A DNA stretch of 64,000 bases from Rhodobacterales bacterium LSUCC0387 (GTDB lineage: Bacteria; Pseudomonadota; Alphaproteobacteria; Rhodobacterales; Rhodobacteraceae), in contig WVSR01000001.1 in the NCBI GenBank assembly GCA_015689775.1, positions 1,489,501 to 1,553,500 on the forward strand. The letters run 5' to 3'. Positions 1 to 9,384 of the stretch are shown one piece after another. Below the pieces are notes generated by a model. The model did no database searches, was not told the origin of the DNA, and was given only the letters and a program-made list of their open reading frames with translations. How positions within the stretch are numbered: the first letter of the stretch is position 1; each line of letters opens with the position of its first letter. Made by a program: the position numbers and the translations under genes.

Positions 1-445
1 GGCTTAACGGGTAAGGTGCGGACAAAACCACAGGGTCAATGGCCGCAAAGCCTGTTTTTCCGTAAAACGCAGGGTCACCGTATGTGACCACAATATCGCC
101 CGCCAGCTGCGACAGGGCGTAAGCAATCAACCCCTGCCCCACGCCCTGCCCCTGATGGTTTGGTAGAACCGCCAGAGGAGAAAGCAGGAACACGATCCTG
201 CTTGTCTGCGGAAAATCGAGCCGCGTGAAAATCACCGCGCCCACGCACCGATCACCCTTATGGGCCATAAAGGCTGCAATGTCATTTTCTGGGGTGGTTG
301 TAATCAAATCAGCGGCGAGTGCCGATACAAATTCCCCCTCCGCCGCCCCTTCTGAGGCGGTAAAGCTTTCCAAAAACACATCCGCAAAGGCGGCGGGATC
401 AGGATTTATGGCACGGCTATACTGCATGTCCGGCAGAGTTAGCAT
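1..445 (-). CDS. GNAT family N-acetyltransferase (3' end outside window)
   Basis: Translating the minus strand from the ATG at 445 gives an uninterrupted frame of 148 codons that runs off the left edge, so the C-terminus is missing. The visible protein shows the acetyl-CoA binding signature of GNAT enzymes (LPNHQGQGVGQGLIAYALSQ, about residues 95-114) followed by YGDPAFYGKTGF, typical of YhbS-like acetyltransferases. The family transfers an acetyl group from acetyl-CoA to an amine; the acceptor is unknown here. A second in-frame ATG at 427 is an alternative start. The gene is transcribed away from the SulP gene, so the 190 bases between them form a divergent promoter region. Confidence 0.8.
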   Translation of the reverse strand, partial: MLTLPDMQYSRAINPDPAAFADVFLESFTASEGAAEGEFVSALAADLITTTPENDIAAFMAHKGDRCVGAVIFTRLDFPQTSRIVFLLSPLAVLPNHQGQGVGQGLIAYALSQLAGDIVVTYGDPAFYGKTGFAAIDPVVLSAPYPLS

Positions 446-634
446 CGGGCATTGTGAACTCAAGCCAAAATGCGACTTTGCCCTCTGGGCTTGGCAAGTT
501 CGGCTTTTCCCCTTAATACCCGCCCGGACAGCATTGAGGCGCATTCGCCACTCGCGGCCAAAATCAACGGTTGATCACGCTGATCGGACATGACCCCGCC
601 TTAGCACCCCAAGGCCGGCAAGGGACTAGATTTG

Positions 635-2125
635 ATGATATCTCTCGCGCATTACCGCCATGAATGGACGCATAATATCCGTGGCGATCTTTTGTCAGGA
701 TTGGTTGTAGCCTTGGCCCTGATCCCTGAGGCAATCGCCTTTTCCATCATTGCGGGTGTTGACCCAAAAGTAGGCCTTTACGCCAGTTTCTCGATCGCTG
801 TGATTTGCGCAATCACAGGCGGGCGGCCTGGCATGATTTCGGCCGCCACCGCGGCAACCGCCGTTTTGATGGTGACATTGGTGCGCGATCACGGGCTGCA
901 ATATCTCTTGGCGGCCACCGTTTTGGCGGGCCTTTTGCAAATCATGGCGGGTCTTTTACGGCTTGGCTATGTGATGCGCTTTGTTTCAAAATCCGTCATG
1001 ACGGGCTTTGTGAACGCCTTGGCCATTTTGATCTTCATGGCGCAATTGCCCGAACTTGACCCGCGCAATGTGCCGATTTTGACCTATCCCTTGGTCGCGG
1101 CGGGGCTAGCGATCATCTATCTATTTCCGCGCCTGACGCGGGCTGTTCCATCACCCCTTGTCACGATCATCGTGTTGACGGCGCTATGTGTCTTCATGGG
1201 GTGGGATGTGCGCACTGTAGGCGATATGGGGCAATTGCCTGACACGCTGCCCGTATTTTTGATCCCCGTTATCCCGCTGACATTTGAGACATTGCAGATC
1301 ATTTTCCCGTATTCACTCGCAGTCGCGGTTGTCGGCCTGTTGGAAAGCCTAATGACCCAGCAGATTGTGGACGACCTAACCGACACAGCATCAGATCGCA
1401 ATCAAGAATGCATCGGCCAAGGTCTGGCCAATTCTGCCACGGGGTTCATCGGCGGGATGGCAGGCTGCGCGATGATTGGGCAGTCTATTATCAATGTGAA
1501 ATCGGGCGGACGCGGGCGACTTTCGACCTTTGTTGCGGGGATCTTTTTGTTGATCCTCTGCGTCTCGCTTGGCGATATCGTGGCGATTATCCCCATGCCT
1601 GCATTGGTCGCGATTATGATCATGGTGTCGATTGGCACATTTTCATGGTCATCCATCACCAATTTGCGCGACCATCCCCGCTCGTCCTCCATCGTGATGT
1701 TGGCGACTGTGTTTTTCGTGATTTACACGCATAACCTTGCGATTGGCGTTTTGGTTGGCGTGCTTCTGTCTGGAATTTTCTTTGCGTGGAAAATTTCGCA
1801 GCTCTTTCGCGTCACATCCACCATCACCGCCGATGGCCGCCATCGCAAATATCGGATTGAAGGCCAGCTTTTCTTCGCCTCCTCCGAAGATTTCATGAAG
1901 GCCTTTGATTTCCGCGAAGCGTTGGATTGTGTCACCATTGATCTTAGCCATGCCCATATCTGGGATATTTCATCCGTAGCGGCCTTAGATATGGCAATTT
2001 TGAAATTCCGCCGTGAGGGCGCAGAGGTCGAGGTTATCGGCCTAAACGAGGCCTCAGAAACCATCGTTGATAAACTTGCCATTCATGACAAGCCTGGCGC
2101 TTTGGATGCCCTGACGGGCCATTAA
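635..2125 (+). CDS. SulP family inorganic anion transporter with STAS domain
   Basis: A membrane protein of about 496 aa. Roughly the first 385 residues are hydrophobic helices with the SulP signature near the N-terminus ([17 protein letters not shown] followed by GLYASF). The last ~90 residues are hydrophilic and look like a STAS domain ([19 protein letters not shown]). SulP proteins move sulfate, bicarbonate or related anions across the inner membrane, usually coupled to Na+ or H+; the substrate cannot be decided here. I chose ATG 635 over the in-frame TTG at 632; AAGGGA lies upstream at about 620. The universal stress protein gene starts 12 bases downstream, so the two are probably co-transcribed, a pairing that suggests regulation of the transporter. 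Confidence 0.88.
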   Translation: MISLAHYRHEWTHNIRGDLLSGLVVALALIPEAIAFSIIAGVDPKVGLYASFSIAVICAITGGRPGMISAATAATAVLMVTLVRDHGLQYLLAATVLAGLLQIMAGLLRLGYVMRFVSKSVMTGFVNALAILIFMAQLPELDPRNVPILTYPLVAAGLAIIYLFPRLTRAVPSPLVTIIVLTALCVFMGWDVRTVGDMGQLPDTLPVFLIPVIPLTFETLQIIFPYSLAVAVVGLLESLMTQQIVDDLTDTASDRNQECIGQGLANSATGFIGGMAGCAMIGQSIINVKSGGRGRLSTFVAGIFLLILCVSLGDIVAIIPMPALVAIMIMVSIGTFSWSSITNLRDHPRSSSIVMLATVFFVIYTHNLAIGVLVGVLLSGIFFAWKISQLFRVTSTITADGRHRKYRIEGQLFFASSEDFMKAFDFREALDCVTIDLSHAHIWDISSVAALDMAILKFRREGAEVEVIGLNEASETIVDKLAIHDKPGALDALTGH

Positions 2126-2137
2126 GGGGATTGTGTG

Positions 2138-3010
2138 ATGACCGATAAACCAAACCTTATGGCGCTTGTGGATGCCTCGGCCTATTCCGAAAGCCTGTGC
2201 CATTACGCAGCATGGATGGCGGGGCACAACGCGTGGAAGGTCAAGCTCTATCATATAATGGGTCGCCGCTCGGCATATCATCCCGGGGATTATAGCGGCG
2301 CAATTCGCCTTGGTGCGCGCAGCCGCCTTTTAGCCGAGCTGTCACAAATGGACGAAGCCCGCGCGAAATTGGCCCAAGAACAAGGCCGCGCTGTGCTAGA
2401 GGATGCCGCCGCCCTGATCAACGCCGAGGGTGTTGAGGTCGAAACTCGCCTGCGGCAGGGGGATCTTGTCGATACGGTGGCTGACAAAGAACAAGCGGCT
2501 GAAATGATCATGATTGGCAAACGTGGCGAGGCGGCAAGCCACGCCATGGCGCATCTGGGGTCAAATCTTGAACGGATTTTGCGCAGCGCGCATCGCCCCG
2601 TTTTCATCGCCAATCGCAGCTTTGCCCCTATTTCAAAACTCTTGATCGCATTTGATGGTGGGGCTTCAGCCACAAAGTCGGTCGATTATGTGGCCACTTT
2701 GCCTACGTTTTCAAAGCTTGGTGCCACTTTGGTTTTTGCGGGAACACCAAGCGCCGAACAAACCAAGGCGCTTGAGGTGGCAAAAAATCGACTGATCGAG
2801 GCAGGCATGGCCGCTGACATCTTGATCGAGCCGGCCGAACCCGAGCAACTGCTTGCGCGTCTGTGTGACAGTGACAGCACCAGTGGCGCCGCCCATGATC
2901 TCTTGGTGATGGGGGCCTATGGCCACAGCCGTGTGCGCCAATTGATGATCGGCTCAACCACCACGCAGATGATCCAATCCTGCAAAGCCCCCGTTCTCGT
3001 CATGCGGTAA
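2138..3010 (+). CDS. Universal stress protein, tandem UspA domains
   Basis: A protein of 290 aa made of two UspA-like domains. The second (from about residue 165) ends with the nucleotide-binding pattern MGAYGHSRVRQLMIGSTT, matching G-2x-G-9x-G(S/T); the first has a weaker version (IGKRGEAASHAMAHLGSN). Tandem Usp proteins are cytoplasmic, often bind ATP, and act as stress-responsive regulators rather than enzymes. ATG 2138 is preferred over GTG 2135 because AAGGGGA at 2124-2130 is at good distance. It follows the SulP gene closely and probably works with it. A 7-bp inverted repeat (CCTCACA/TGTGAGG, 3017-3034) just after the stop could be a weak terminator but lacks a T-run. Confidence 0.88.
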   Translation: MTDKPNLMALVDASAYSESLCHYAAWMAGHNAWKVKLYHIMGRRSAYHPGDYSGAIRLGARSRLLAELSQMDEARAKLAQEQGRAVLEDAAALINAEGVEVETRLRQGDLVDTVADKEQAAEMIMIGKRGEAASHAMAHLGSNLERILRSAHRPVFIANRSFAPISKLLIAFDGGASATKSVDYVATLPTFSKLGATLVFAGTPSAEQTKALEVAKNRLIEAGMAADILIEPAEPEQLLARLCDSDSTSGAAHDLLVMGAYGHSRVRQLMIGSTTTQMIQSCKAPVLVMR

Positions 3011-3114
3011 CGCCCGCCTCACAAGGGTGTGAGGGAAAGAAATAAGACTAGGCGAGCGCGGGATTCTTCGTCAAAACCGCTGAAACGCCGTCGAATGGGG
3101 CCTAGGGGACCACA

Positions 3115-5268
3115 ATGAAAAAAAGCGCAATAGCCGCATTTTTGGTGGTGCTGATTGCCTCAGGGTTGTGGGCTTTGTCCGCGCTTGATTTATCCCTTGA
3201 GGGGCTGCGCGGGTTTGTGGGTGGCGCGCAAACGTGGCGCGAGCAAAATGCAGGGCTTTTGTGGAGCCTCTATTTCCTGATCTATGTGGCGGTTACCGCG
3301 CTGTCTTTGCCCTTGGCGGTTTGGATGACCTTGGGGGCTGGCGCGATTTTTGGCTTTTGGTCGGCGCTGTTGATGGTGTCCTTTGCCGCATCCCTTGGGG
3401 CGACCTTAGCCTTTCTCACCGCCCGCTATCTTGCGCGGGATTGGGTCATGGCCCGTTTTGGCGCGCGGCTTGAGAGCGTCAATCGCGGGCTTGCGCGCGA
3501 TGGGACGTATTATCTCTTTACCTTGCGCCTTGTCCCGATCGTGCCTTTTTTCGTGGTTAATCTGGTGATGGGCCTGTCGCCAATGAACGCCTTGACCTTT
3601 TACTGGGTAAGCCAAGCAGGGATGCTTGCGGGAACGGCCGTTTATGTGAACGCAGGCACGCAATTGGCATCTATCACAGCCGTTTCTGATATCTTATCGC
3701 CCACCCTGATTGGATCCTTTGCGGCGCTTGGCCTTTTTCCATGGATCACAAAATTTGCTATTGCACGCATCAAACGCTATCGCGCCTATCGCCCCTATAC
3801 CCGCCCTGCCCGTTTTGATCGCAATCTGATCGTGATTGGCGCAGGCGCGGCTGGACTTGTTTCGGCCTATATCGCCGCTGCGGTCAAGGCCAAGGTCACC
3901 TTGGTTGAGGCAAGCGAAATGGGGGGGGATTGTCTCAATTTTGGCTGCGTCCCCTCAAAGGCATTGGTCAAATCTGCCAAGCGCGCCCATGAAATTGCCC
4001 ATGCGGAGGAATACGGCCTCATCGCAGCGCCCCACAAGGTGGATTTCCCGCGCATCATGGCCCGCATTCATAAGGTGATTGAAACCATCGCTCCCCATGA
4101 CAGCGTAGAGCGCTACAAGGGTTTGGGGGTTGAAGTGATACAGGGCTATGCCCGCATCCGTGACCCTTGGCATGTTGAGATCACGCGAAATGATGGCAGC
4201 GCCACGACCTTATCCACCCGCGCAATTATCGTGGCCACTGGCGCAGCCCCGACCATCCCCCCCATCACCGGCCTGTCCGATGTGCCCTATCTGACCTCTG
4301 ACACACTGTGGTCAGAGATGAAAACCCGTGAAACCGCCCCACAATCCGTGGTGGTTTTAGGGGGTGGACCGATTGGCTGCGAATTGGCGCAAAGTTTCGC
4401 ACGGCTTGGGGTTCAGGTCACACAAATCGAACGCGCGCCGCGGCTTTTGGCGCGCGAGGATGAGGAGGTCAGCGCCGCCCTTCAGGCCGCGGTAGAGGGT
4501 GATGGGGTTGCCGTCAAAACAGGCTACACGGCGCAATCAGTGAGCCGTGCGGGTGATCAGATTGCCTTGGAAATCGAAGGGCCAGAGGGCCGTGAGATGA
4601 TCATGGCCGATGATCTTTTGGTGGCAGTCGGGCGCAGCCCGCGCCTGACGGGGTTTGGCCTTGAGGAATTAGGGATTGTCACAGATCGCAAGGTCGACAC
4701 GAACGACTATTTGCAAACCCTTTTCCCCAACATCCTCGCAGCAGGCGATGTCGCAGGCCCTTATCAATTCACCCATACGGCAAGCCACGAGGCCTATTAC
4801 GCCGCCGTAAACGCGCTGTTTGGGGATATTAAGCGCAGCAAAGCCGATTATCGCACCATTCCCTTTGCGATTTTTACCGATCCCGAAATTGCCCGCGTTG
4901 GCCTGTCCGAAGCCGAGGCCCGCACCAAGGGCGAGGCCTATGAGGTCACGCGCTATGATCTCGATGATCTTGACCGCGCGATTGCCGATGGCACCACAAA
5001 GGGGTTTGTAAAGGTACTGACCGCAAAAGGTAGTGACCGCATTCTTGGGGCCACGATTATCGGGGCCGAGGCGGGAAATCTCTTGGCCGAATTCACCTTG
5101 GCCATGAAACACGGGCTTGGGCTGAACAAAATCTTGAACACCATTCACATTTATCCAACCCTCGCAGAGGCGAATAAACATGTCGCTGGGAATTGGCGCA
5201 AAGCACGCGTGAACCCCCGCGCCCTTTCGCTGCTGCAGCGGTTTCACGACTGGAGGCTGGGAAAATGA
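3115..5268 (+). CDS. TVP38/TMEM64 membrane domain fused to pyridine nucleotide-disulfide oxidoreductase
   Basis: A 717-aa two-part protein. Residues 1-225 are a TVP38/TMEM64 (SNARE-associated, DedA-like) membrane domain with the family pattern LFTLRLVPIVPFFVVN at 134-149. Residues 235-717 are a flavoprotein disulfide oxidoreductase: FAD motif IGAGAAG (241-247), redox-active cysteines in CLNFGC (273 and 278), NAD(P) motif GGGPIG near 414, a second FAD motif AAGDVAG near 540, and the C-terminal H-x-Y-P-T motif near 678. It resembles MerA-like and YkgC-like reductases but has no N-terminal heavy-metal domain and no C-terminal cysteine pair, so mercuric reductase activity is not supported. The enzyme would be tethered to the inner membrane. 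It is the first gene of an operon whose next gene overlaps it (ATGA). Substrate unknown. Confidence 0.88.
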   Translation: MKKSAIAAFLVVLIASGLWALSALDLSLEGLRGFVGGAQTWREQNAGLLWSLYFLIYVAVTALSLPLAVWMTLGAGAIFGFWSALLMVSFAASLGATLAFLTARYLARDWVMARFGARLESVNRGLARDGTYYLFTLRLVPIVPFFVVNLVMGLSPMNALTFYWVSQAGMLAGTAVYVNAGTQLASITAVSDILSPTLIGSFAALGLFPWITKFAIARIKRYRAYRPYTRPARFDRNLIVIGAGAAGLVSAYIAAAVKAKVTLVEASEMGGDCLNFGCVPSKALVKSAKRAHEIAHAEEYGLIAAPHKVDFPRIMARIHKVIETIAPHDSVERYKGLGVEVIQGYARIRDPWHVEITRNDGSATTLSTRAIIVATGAAPTIPPITGLSDVPYLTSDTLWSEMKTRETAPQSVVVLGGGPIGCELAQSFARLGVQVTQIERAPRLLAREDEEVSAALQAAVEGDGVAVKTGYTAQSVSRAGDQIALEIEGPEGREMIMADDLLVAVGRSPRLTGFGLEELGIVTDRKVDTNDYLQTLFPNILAAGDVAGPYQFTHTASHEAYYAAVNALFGDIKRSKADYRTIPFAIFTDPEIARVGLSEAEARTKGEAYEVTRYDLDDLDRAIADGTTKGFVKVLTAKGSDRILGATIIGAEAGNLLAEFTLAMKHGLGLNKILNTIHIYPTLAEANKHVAGNWRKARVNPRALSLLQRFHDWRLGK

Positions 5269-5879
5269 TCGATGCCCGCCTATTACCCCTGCAACGTCGC
5301 CTGACCCGACCCTTTGCCGAAGCCTTGCATAAGGCCGGTATCAGTGCAGATCAGATCAGTTTGTTTGGCTTTGCTCTGGGGCTGTGCGCCCTGCCTGCAC
5401 TTGCCATGGGGCACTTTGGGTTGGGTCTTATGTTCATCCTGCTCAACCGCCTTTGTGACGGGTTGGATGGGGCTGTGGCGCGGATCGCGGGGCCAACAGA
5501 TCGGGGCGCGTTTTTGGATATCGCGCTTGATTTTCTCTTTTACGCCAGCATCCCAATTGGGTTTGCGCTCTTCGACCCGGCCCGTAACGCCCTGCCTGCT
5601 GCGCTCCTATTGGCCAGTTTCATTGGCACGGGCGTTTCATTTATGGCTTATGCGGTGATTGCCGCCAAACGCGGATTGCACTCTTCAGCCTTCCCGCAAA
5701 AAGGGTTCTATTATTTGGGCGGCCTGACCGAAGGTGCCGAAACAATTGCCGCATTTGTGATCTTTTGCCTTTTCCCCATGGCCTTCCCCGCCCTTGCGTT
5801 TATTTTTGCGGCGGCCTGCGCAATTACAACACTCACCCGCCTCATCGCGGCATGGGTGGCTTTTTCACCGAACACGTGA
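5265..5879 (+). CDS. CDP-alcohol phosphatidyltransferase (YnjF-like)
   Basis: A membrane protein of 204 aa with the CDP-alcohol phosphatidyltransferase signature (CDGLDGAVAR, then G-x3-D-x3-D in GAFLDIALD), which holds the two catalytic metal ions. The family transfers a phosphatidyl group from CDP-diacylglycerol to an alcohol at the inner membrane. A longer frame starting at 5193 exists, but the ATG at 5265 overlaps the previous stop as ATGA and gives the usual family start, so I chose it. E. coli YnjF, of the same family, also sits beside ynjBCD, and that synteny is the best clue. The alcohol acceptor is unknown. Confidence 0.87.
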   Translation: MIDARLLPLQRRLTRPFAEALHKAGISADQISLFGFALGLCALPALAMGHFGLGLMFILLNRLCDGLDGAVARIAGPTDRGAFLDIALDFLFYASIPIGFALFDPARNALPAALLLASFIGTGVSFMAYAVIAAKRGLHSSAFPQKGFYYLGGLTEGAETIAAFVIFCLFPMAFPALAFIFAAACAITTLTRLIAAWVAFSPNT

Positions 5880-5894
5880 TGAGAGAGAGACCTC

Positions 5895-7082
5895 ATGATC
5901 AAACGCCTTTTGCCGATACTGGCCCTGATGATGGCCACACAAACCCAAGCGCAAACATGGCAAGACACAGTGGATGCCGCGCGCGGGCAGACTGTGTATT
6001 GGCATGCATGGGGCGGTGATCCGCGTACGAACAGCTATATTGATTGGGTCGATGCGCAGATGCAGGCCCGCTTTGGTATCGCGGTCGAGCATGTGCCGCT
6101 GACCGACACGGCCGAGGCCGTGACAAGGGTTCTCTCAGAACGTGCCGCAGGTCAGAACACGGGTGGCGCGGTTGATCTGATCTGGATCAACGGGCCAAAT
6201 TTTCTGGCGATGAAAGAGCAAGATTTGCTGTTTGGCCCTTTTGTTAAGCGCCTGCCAAATGCGCGCTTTGTTGACCTTTCGCCTGATGCGCCTGCATCGG
6301 TTGATTTTACCGTTCCCGTTGATGGGCTAGAGGCCCCATGGCGCTTGGCCAAATTCGTGTTCATCCATGACAGCGCCCGCGCCCCGAACCCGCCACAATC
6401 TATGGGCGAATTGCTCGATTGGGCGCGTGACAATCCCGGCCGCTTTACCCATCCCGACCCTGCCAATTTCATGGGGGCCAGTTTTCTGAAACAGGCTTTG
6501 ATCAGTTTGGTTGATACCCCCGCTATCCTTCAAAACCCTGTGAGCGAAGCGGATTATACCGACCTCACCGCCCCCCTTTGGGCATGGTATGATGCCTTGC
6601 GCCCCTTGATGTGGCGTGGCGGTGAAACATTCCCTGAAAACGAGTCGATCCAAGCGCGCCTTTTGAACGATGGCGAAATCGATATCACCATGTCGTTTGA
6701 CCCAAGCTATGTGGCAGCGGCCATCAATTTGGGGCTTTTGCCCGACACGGTCCGCGTTTTCGTGCCCGAGGGGGGGACGCTTGGAAATATCAGTTTTATG
6801 GCGATCCCCTATAACGCGGCCCATGTTGAGGGGGCGCAGGTGGTGGCAGATTTCCTGCTATCGCCCGAAGCGCAGGCGCATATGCAAAATATCGACAATC
6901 TCGGCGCATTTTCCGTGCTTGACCCCGCGCTGATGGATGCCGAAGCGGCAGCGTTTTTTGCAGACCTTCCACAAAGCCCCGCCTTGCCCAAATTGGCCGA
7001 TCTTGGGCCAACCTTACTTGAACCCCATGCCAGCTGGATGACCGCCATCGCCGAAGATTGGGCGGCGCGCTACGCACGCTGA
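5895..7082 (+). CDS. ynjB: ABC transporter substrate-binding protein, YnjB family
   Basis: A protein of 395 aa with an N-terminal signal peptide (hydrophobic LLPILALMMA, likely cleavage after TQA near residue 19), so periplasmic. The sequence after it (WHAWGGDPRTNSYIDW) and overall length fit the YnjB group of the iron/thiamine/polyamine-type binding proteins. It would capture a ligand and hand it to the YnjC-type permease whose start codon overlaps its stop (TGATG). In E. coli the ligand of YnjB is not established. It belongs to the five-gene operon starting at 3115. Confidence 0.86.
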   Translation: MIKRLLPILALMMATQTQAQTWQDTVDAARGQTVYWHAWGGDPRTNSYIDWVDAQMQARFGIAVEHVPLTDTAEAVTRVLSERAAGQNTGGAVDLIWINGPNFLAMKEQDLLFGPFVKRLPNARFVDLSPDAPASVDFTVPVDGLEAPWRLAKFVFIHDSARAPNPPQSMGELLDWARDNPGRFTHPDPANFMGASFLKQALISLVDTPAILQNPVSEADYTDLTAPLWAWYDALRPLMWRGGETFPENESIQARLLNDGEIDITMSFDPSYVAAAINLGLLPDTVRVFVPEGGTLGNISFMAIPYNAAHVEGAQVVADFLLSPEAQAHMQNIDNLGAFSVLDPALMDAEAAAFFADLPQSPALPKLADLGPTLLEPHASWMTAIAEDWAARYAR

Positions 7083-8752
7083 TGGGGCGTGGCGCATCTA
7101 TCGGTGTGTTCAGCGCGGCGGCGGCCTTGGTCTTGGTCCCGATTATCGCGGGCTTTGCCATTGGCCTTGCGGCCAGTTTGGGCGTTTTCCCCGCGATTGG
7201 CGCAGATCATCTGACATTTGCGCCCTATCACCGCTTGATGGCGGTGCCTGAGTTTTGGGGCGCGCTTGGTCTGTCGCTGCAAACAGGGGGGGTGGCCACG
7301 GCCCTGTCGCTGTTGTTTGCGCTGATCTTCGTGACACAAGGCGGCGGGGAAAGCCGTATCTTAGCCCCGCTATTGGCCATTCCCCATGCCGCAATCGCCC
7401 TTGGCCTTGCATTCTTAATTGCGCCTTCGGGCTGGATAATGCGCGCGCTTGCGCCCCTTTTGGGCTTTCACCGCCCCCCAGATCTCGCCTTGGTGAATGA
7501 TCCTGCGGGTTTTGCGCTGATCCTTGGCTTGGTGATCAAGGAAACCCCGTTTTTGGTCATCGCTATCGCCAGTGCCATGGCGCAATTGCCCGTGACCCGC
7601 ACCCGCCAGATCGGGGCAAGCCTTGGCTATGGCACGCTGCGAATTTGGGCGCTGCTGATCTTGCCGCAGCTTTACCCGCTGATCCGAATGCCTGTGATGG
7701 TGGTTTTGGCTTACGGGCTATCTGTGGTGGATATGGCCTTGATCTTGGGGCCGAATGCGCCGCCGACCTTCGCCGTCTTGATCACGCGCCTGTTCATCGC
7801 GCCTGATTTGACGCTGCTTTTGCCCGCATTTGCGGGGGCTATGGTTCAAATCGCACTGATTGCCTTGGCCTGCCTCGGCCTATGGTTATGTGAGCGCGGC
7901 TTTATGCGACTTGCCAAGGCAGAGGCGCGCATGGGGCGGCGCGGCGGGACGCGGATACCCCTATCATGGATCAGGCCCCTGCCGCGCGGGATCATGGGGT
8001 TGGGTCTGATCGGCGTTGCGGGATTGCTTTTGTGGTCGATCACATGGCGGTGGGTTTGGCCTGATGTTTTTCCACAATCCCTATCCCTCGGGGCATGGCA
8101 AGGCGGCGATTGGCGCGCTCCCCTTCAAACAAGCCTTAAGATCGCAGTGATCAGTCTGATAATCGCGACACCGCTTGCGCTTCTGACACTCGAGGCGGTG
8201 GATCATTTGCCCAACAAATTGGCGAAGCCTATCCTTTTGCCACTGATCTACACCCCGCTGGTGATGCCCCAAATTGGGTTTCTTTATGGTGTGAATCTTG
8301 CCGCGCTGAAACTTGGCATCACGGCAGGGGTTGCGCCCGTGATTTGGGCGCATCTTTTGTTCGTTTACCCCTATATTTTGCTGATGCTGCATGATCCGTG
8401 GCGCGCAATGGATCGCAGGGTGTTAAAGATGGCAGCCGCACTTGGTGCAGGGCCGTGGCGGCAGTTTTTCGCGTTAAAACTTCCCTTGATGCTTCGGGCC
8501 ATCATGGTGGCCATCGCGGTTGGTTTTGCCGTTTCGATTGCGCAATATCTGCCTACTCTCTTTATAGGCGGCGGCAGGGTCACTACAATCACCACTGAGG
8601 CGGTCACGCTCGCCTCAGGCGGGGATCGAAGGATCACAGGGGTTTATGGCAGCTTACAGGCCACATTGCCACTTTTGGTCTATCTAATCGCCTTCTTGAC
8701 CCCGCGCTATGTTTGGCGCAACAGACGCGCGATGCAAGCGAGGGTGACATGA
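7082..8752 (+). CDS. ynjC: ABC transporter permease, YnjC family (two fused permease domains)
   Basis: An inner-membrane protein of 556 aa containing two consecutive binding-protein-dependent permease domains (about residues 50-270 and 330-550). Both carry degenerate EAA-type cytoplasmic loops (GASLGYGTLRIWALLILPQL and ALGAGPWRQFFALKLPLML). One chain therefore makes the whole channel, as in YnjC and ThiP-like permeases. ATG 7082 overlaps the ynjB stop by one base; a TTG at 7058 would give a longer but less plausible protein. The ATPase gene overlaps its end by four bases. Confidence 0.87.
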   Translation: MGRGASIGVFSAAAALVLVPIIAGFAIGLAASLGVFPAIGADHLTFAPYHRLMAVPEFWGALGLSLQTGGVATALSLLFALIFVTQGGGESRILAPLLAIPHAAIALGLAFLIAPSGWIMRALAPLLGFHRPPDLALVNDPAGFALILGLVIKETPFLVIAIASAMAQLPVTRTRQIGASLGYGTLRIWALLILPQLYPLIRMPVMVVLAYGLSVVDMALILGPNAPPTFAVLITRLFIAPDLTLLLPAFAGAMVQIALIALACLGLWLCERGFMRLAKAEARMGRRGGTRIPLSWIRPLPRGIMGLGLIGVAGLLLWSITWRWVWPDVFPQSLSLGAWQGGDWRAPLQTSLKIAVISLIIATPLALLTLEAVDHLPNKLAKPILLPLIYTPLVMPQIGFLYGVNLAALKLGITAGVAPVIWAHLLFVYPYILLMLHDPWRAMDRRVLKMAAALGAGPWRQFFALKLPLMLRAIMVAIAVGFAVSIAQYLPTLFIGGGRVTTITTEAVTLASGGDRRITGVYGSLQATLPLLVYLIAFLTPRYVWRNRRAMQARVT

Positions 8753-9384
8753 GCCTAAAAATCACAGAGCTGAGCCTCAGCATTGGGGATCGGAGGCTCT
8801 TTCAGCCCCTCAGCCTGATTGTTGCGCGTGGTGAGGTTGCCACGATCATGGGGCCATCTGGCATCGGAAAATCCACCCTTTTGACGGCAATAGCAGGCCA
8901 TCTTGACCCATCCGTCACGGCGACTGGTCATATGACCCTTGAGGGGCAAGACCTAGCCCCACTCGCCCCCGAAACACGCGGGGTGGGCATGATTTTTCAA
9001 GATCCGTGCCTTTTTCCCCATCTCAGCCTTGGTAACAATCTTGCCTTTGGTCTGCGGCCAAGCGCCGACCGCGCTGCGCGCCGCGCAGGCATAGAGGCAG
9101 CCCTTGAGACAGCGGGCCTTGCGGGCCTCTATGAGGCAGACCCCGACACCCTTTCAGGCGGCCAAAAATCCCGTGCCAGCCTGATGCGTAGCCTCTTGGC
9201 AGAGCCACGCGCGCTGTTGATGGACGAGCCTTTTTCGGCCTTGGACATGGAATTGCGAGAAGAGATGCGCCGCTTTGTTTTTGCACATATCCGCGCGCGC
9301 AATATTCCTGCGGTTATGGTCACACATGACCCCGCGGATGCAGAGGCCGCGAACGGCCCCTGCTGTCAGTTACAGCGAGATTAG
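8749..9384 (+). CDS. ynjD: ABC transporter ATP-binding protein, YnjD family
   Basis: A 211-aa ATPase with all expected motifs: Walker A GPSGIGKST (35-43), signature LSGGQK (135-140), Walker B LLMDEP (157-162) and the switch histidine in VTHD. It powers the YnjB/YnjC importer. The start at 8749 overlaps the permease stop (ATGA), preferred over an upstream in-frame start at 8713. Its stop overlaps, by four bases, the stop of the oppositely oriented inositol ABC ATPase gene, so no terminator fits between the two operons. Confidence 0.9.
   Translation: MSLKITELSLSIGDRRLFQPLSLIVARGEVATIMGPSGIGKSTLLTAIAGHLDPSVTATGHMTLEGQDLAPLAPETRGVGMIFQDPCLFPHLSLGNNLAFGLRPSADRAARRAGIEAALETAGLAGLYEADPDTLSGGQKSRASLMRSLLAEPRALLMDEPFSALDMELREEMRRFVFAHIRARNIPAVMVTHDPADAEAANGPCCQLQRD

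Noticed and set aside
225-593. Plus-strand ORF of 122 aa at the left end
   Set aside because: It is antisense to the GNAT acetyltransferase gene, which has clear family motifs on the minus strand.
3115-5268. Mercuric reductase annotation for the flavoprotein part
   Set aside because: The active-site cysteine pair is shared by many disulfide oxidoreductases; the N-terminal metal-binding domain and C-terminal cysteine pair of MerA are missing and no mer genes are nearby.
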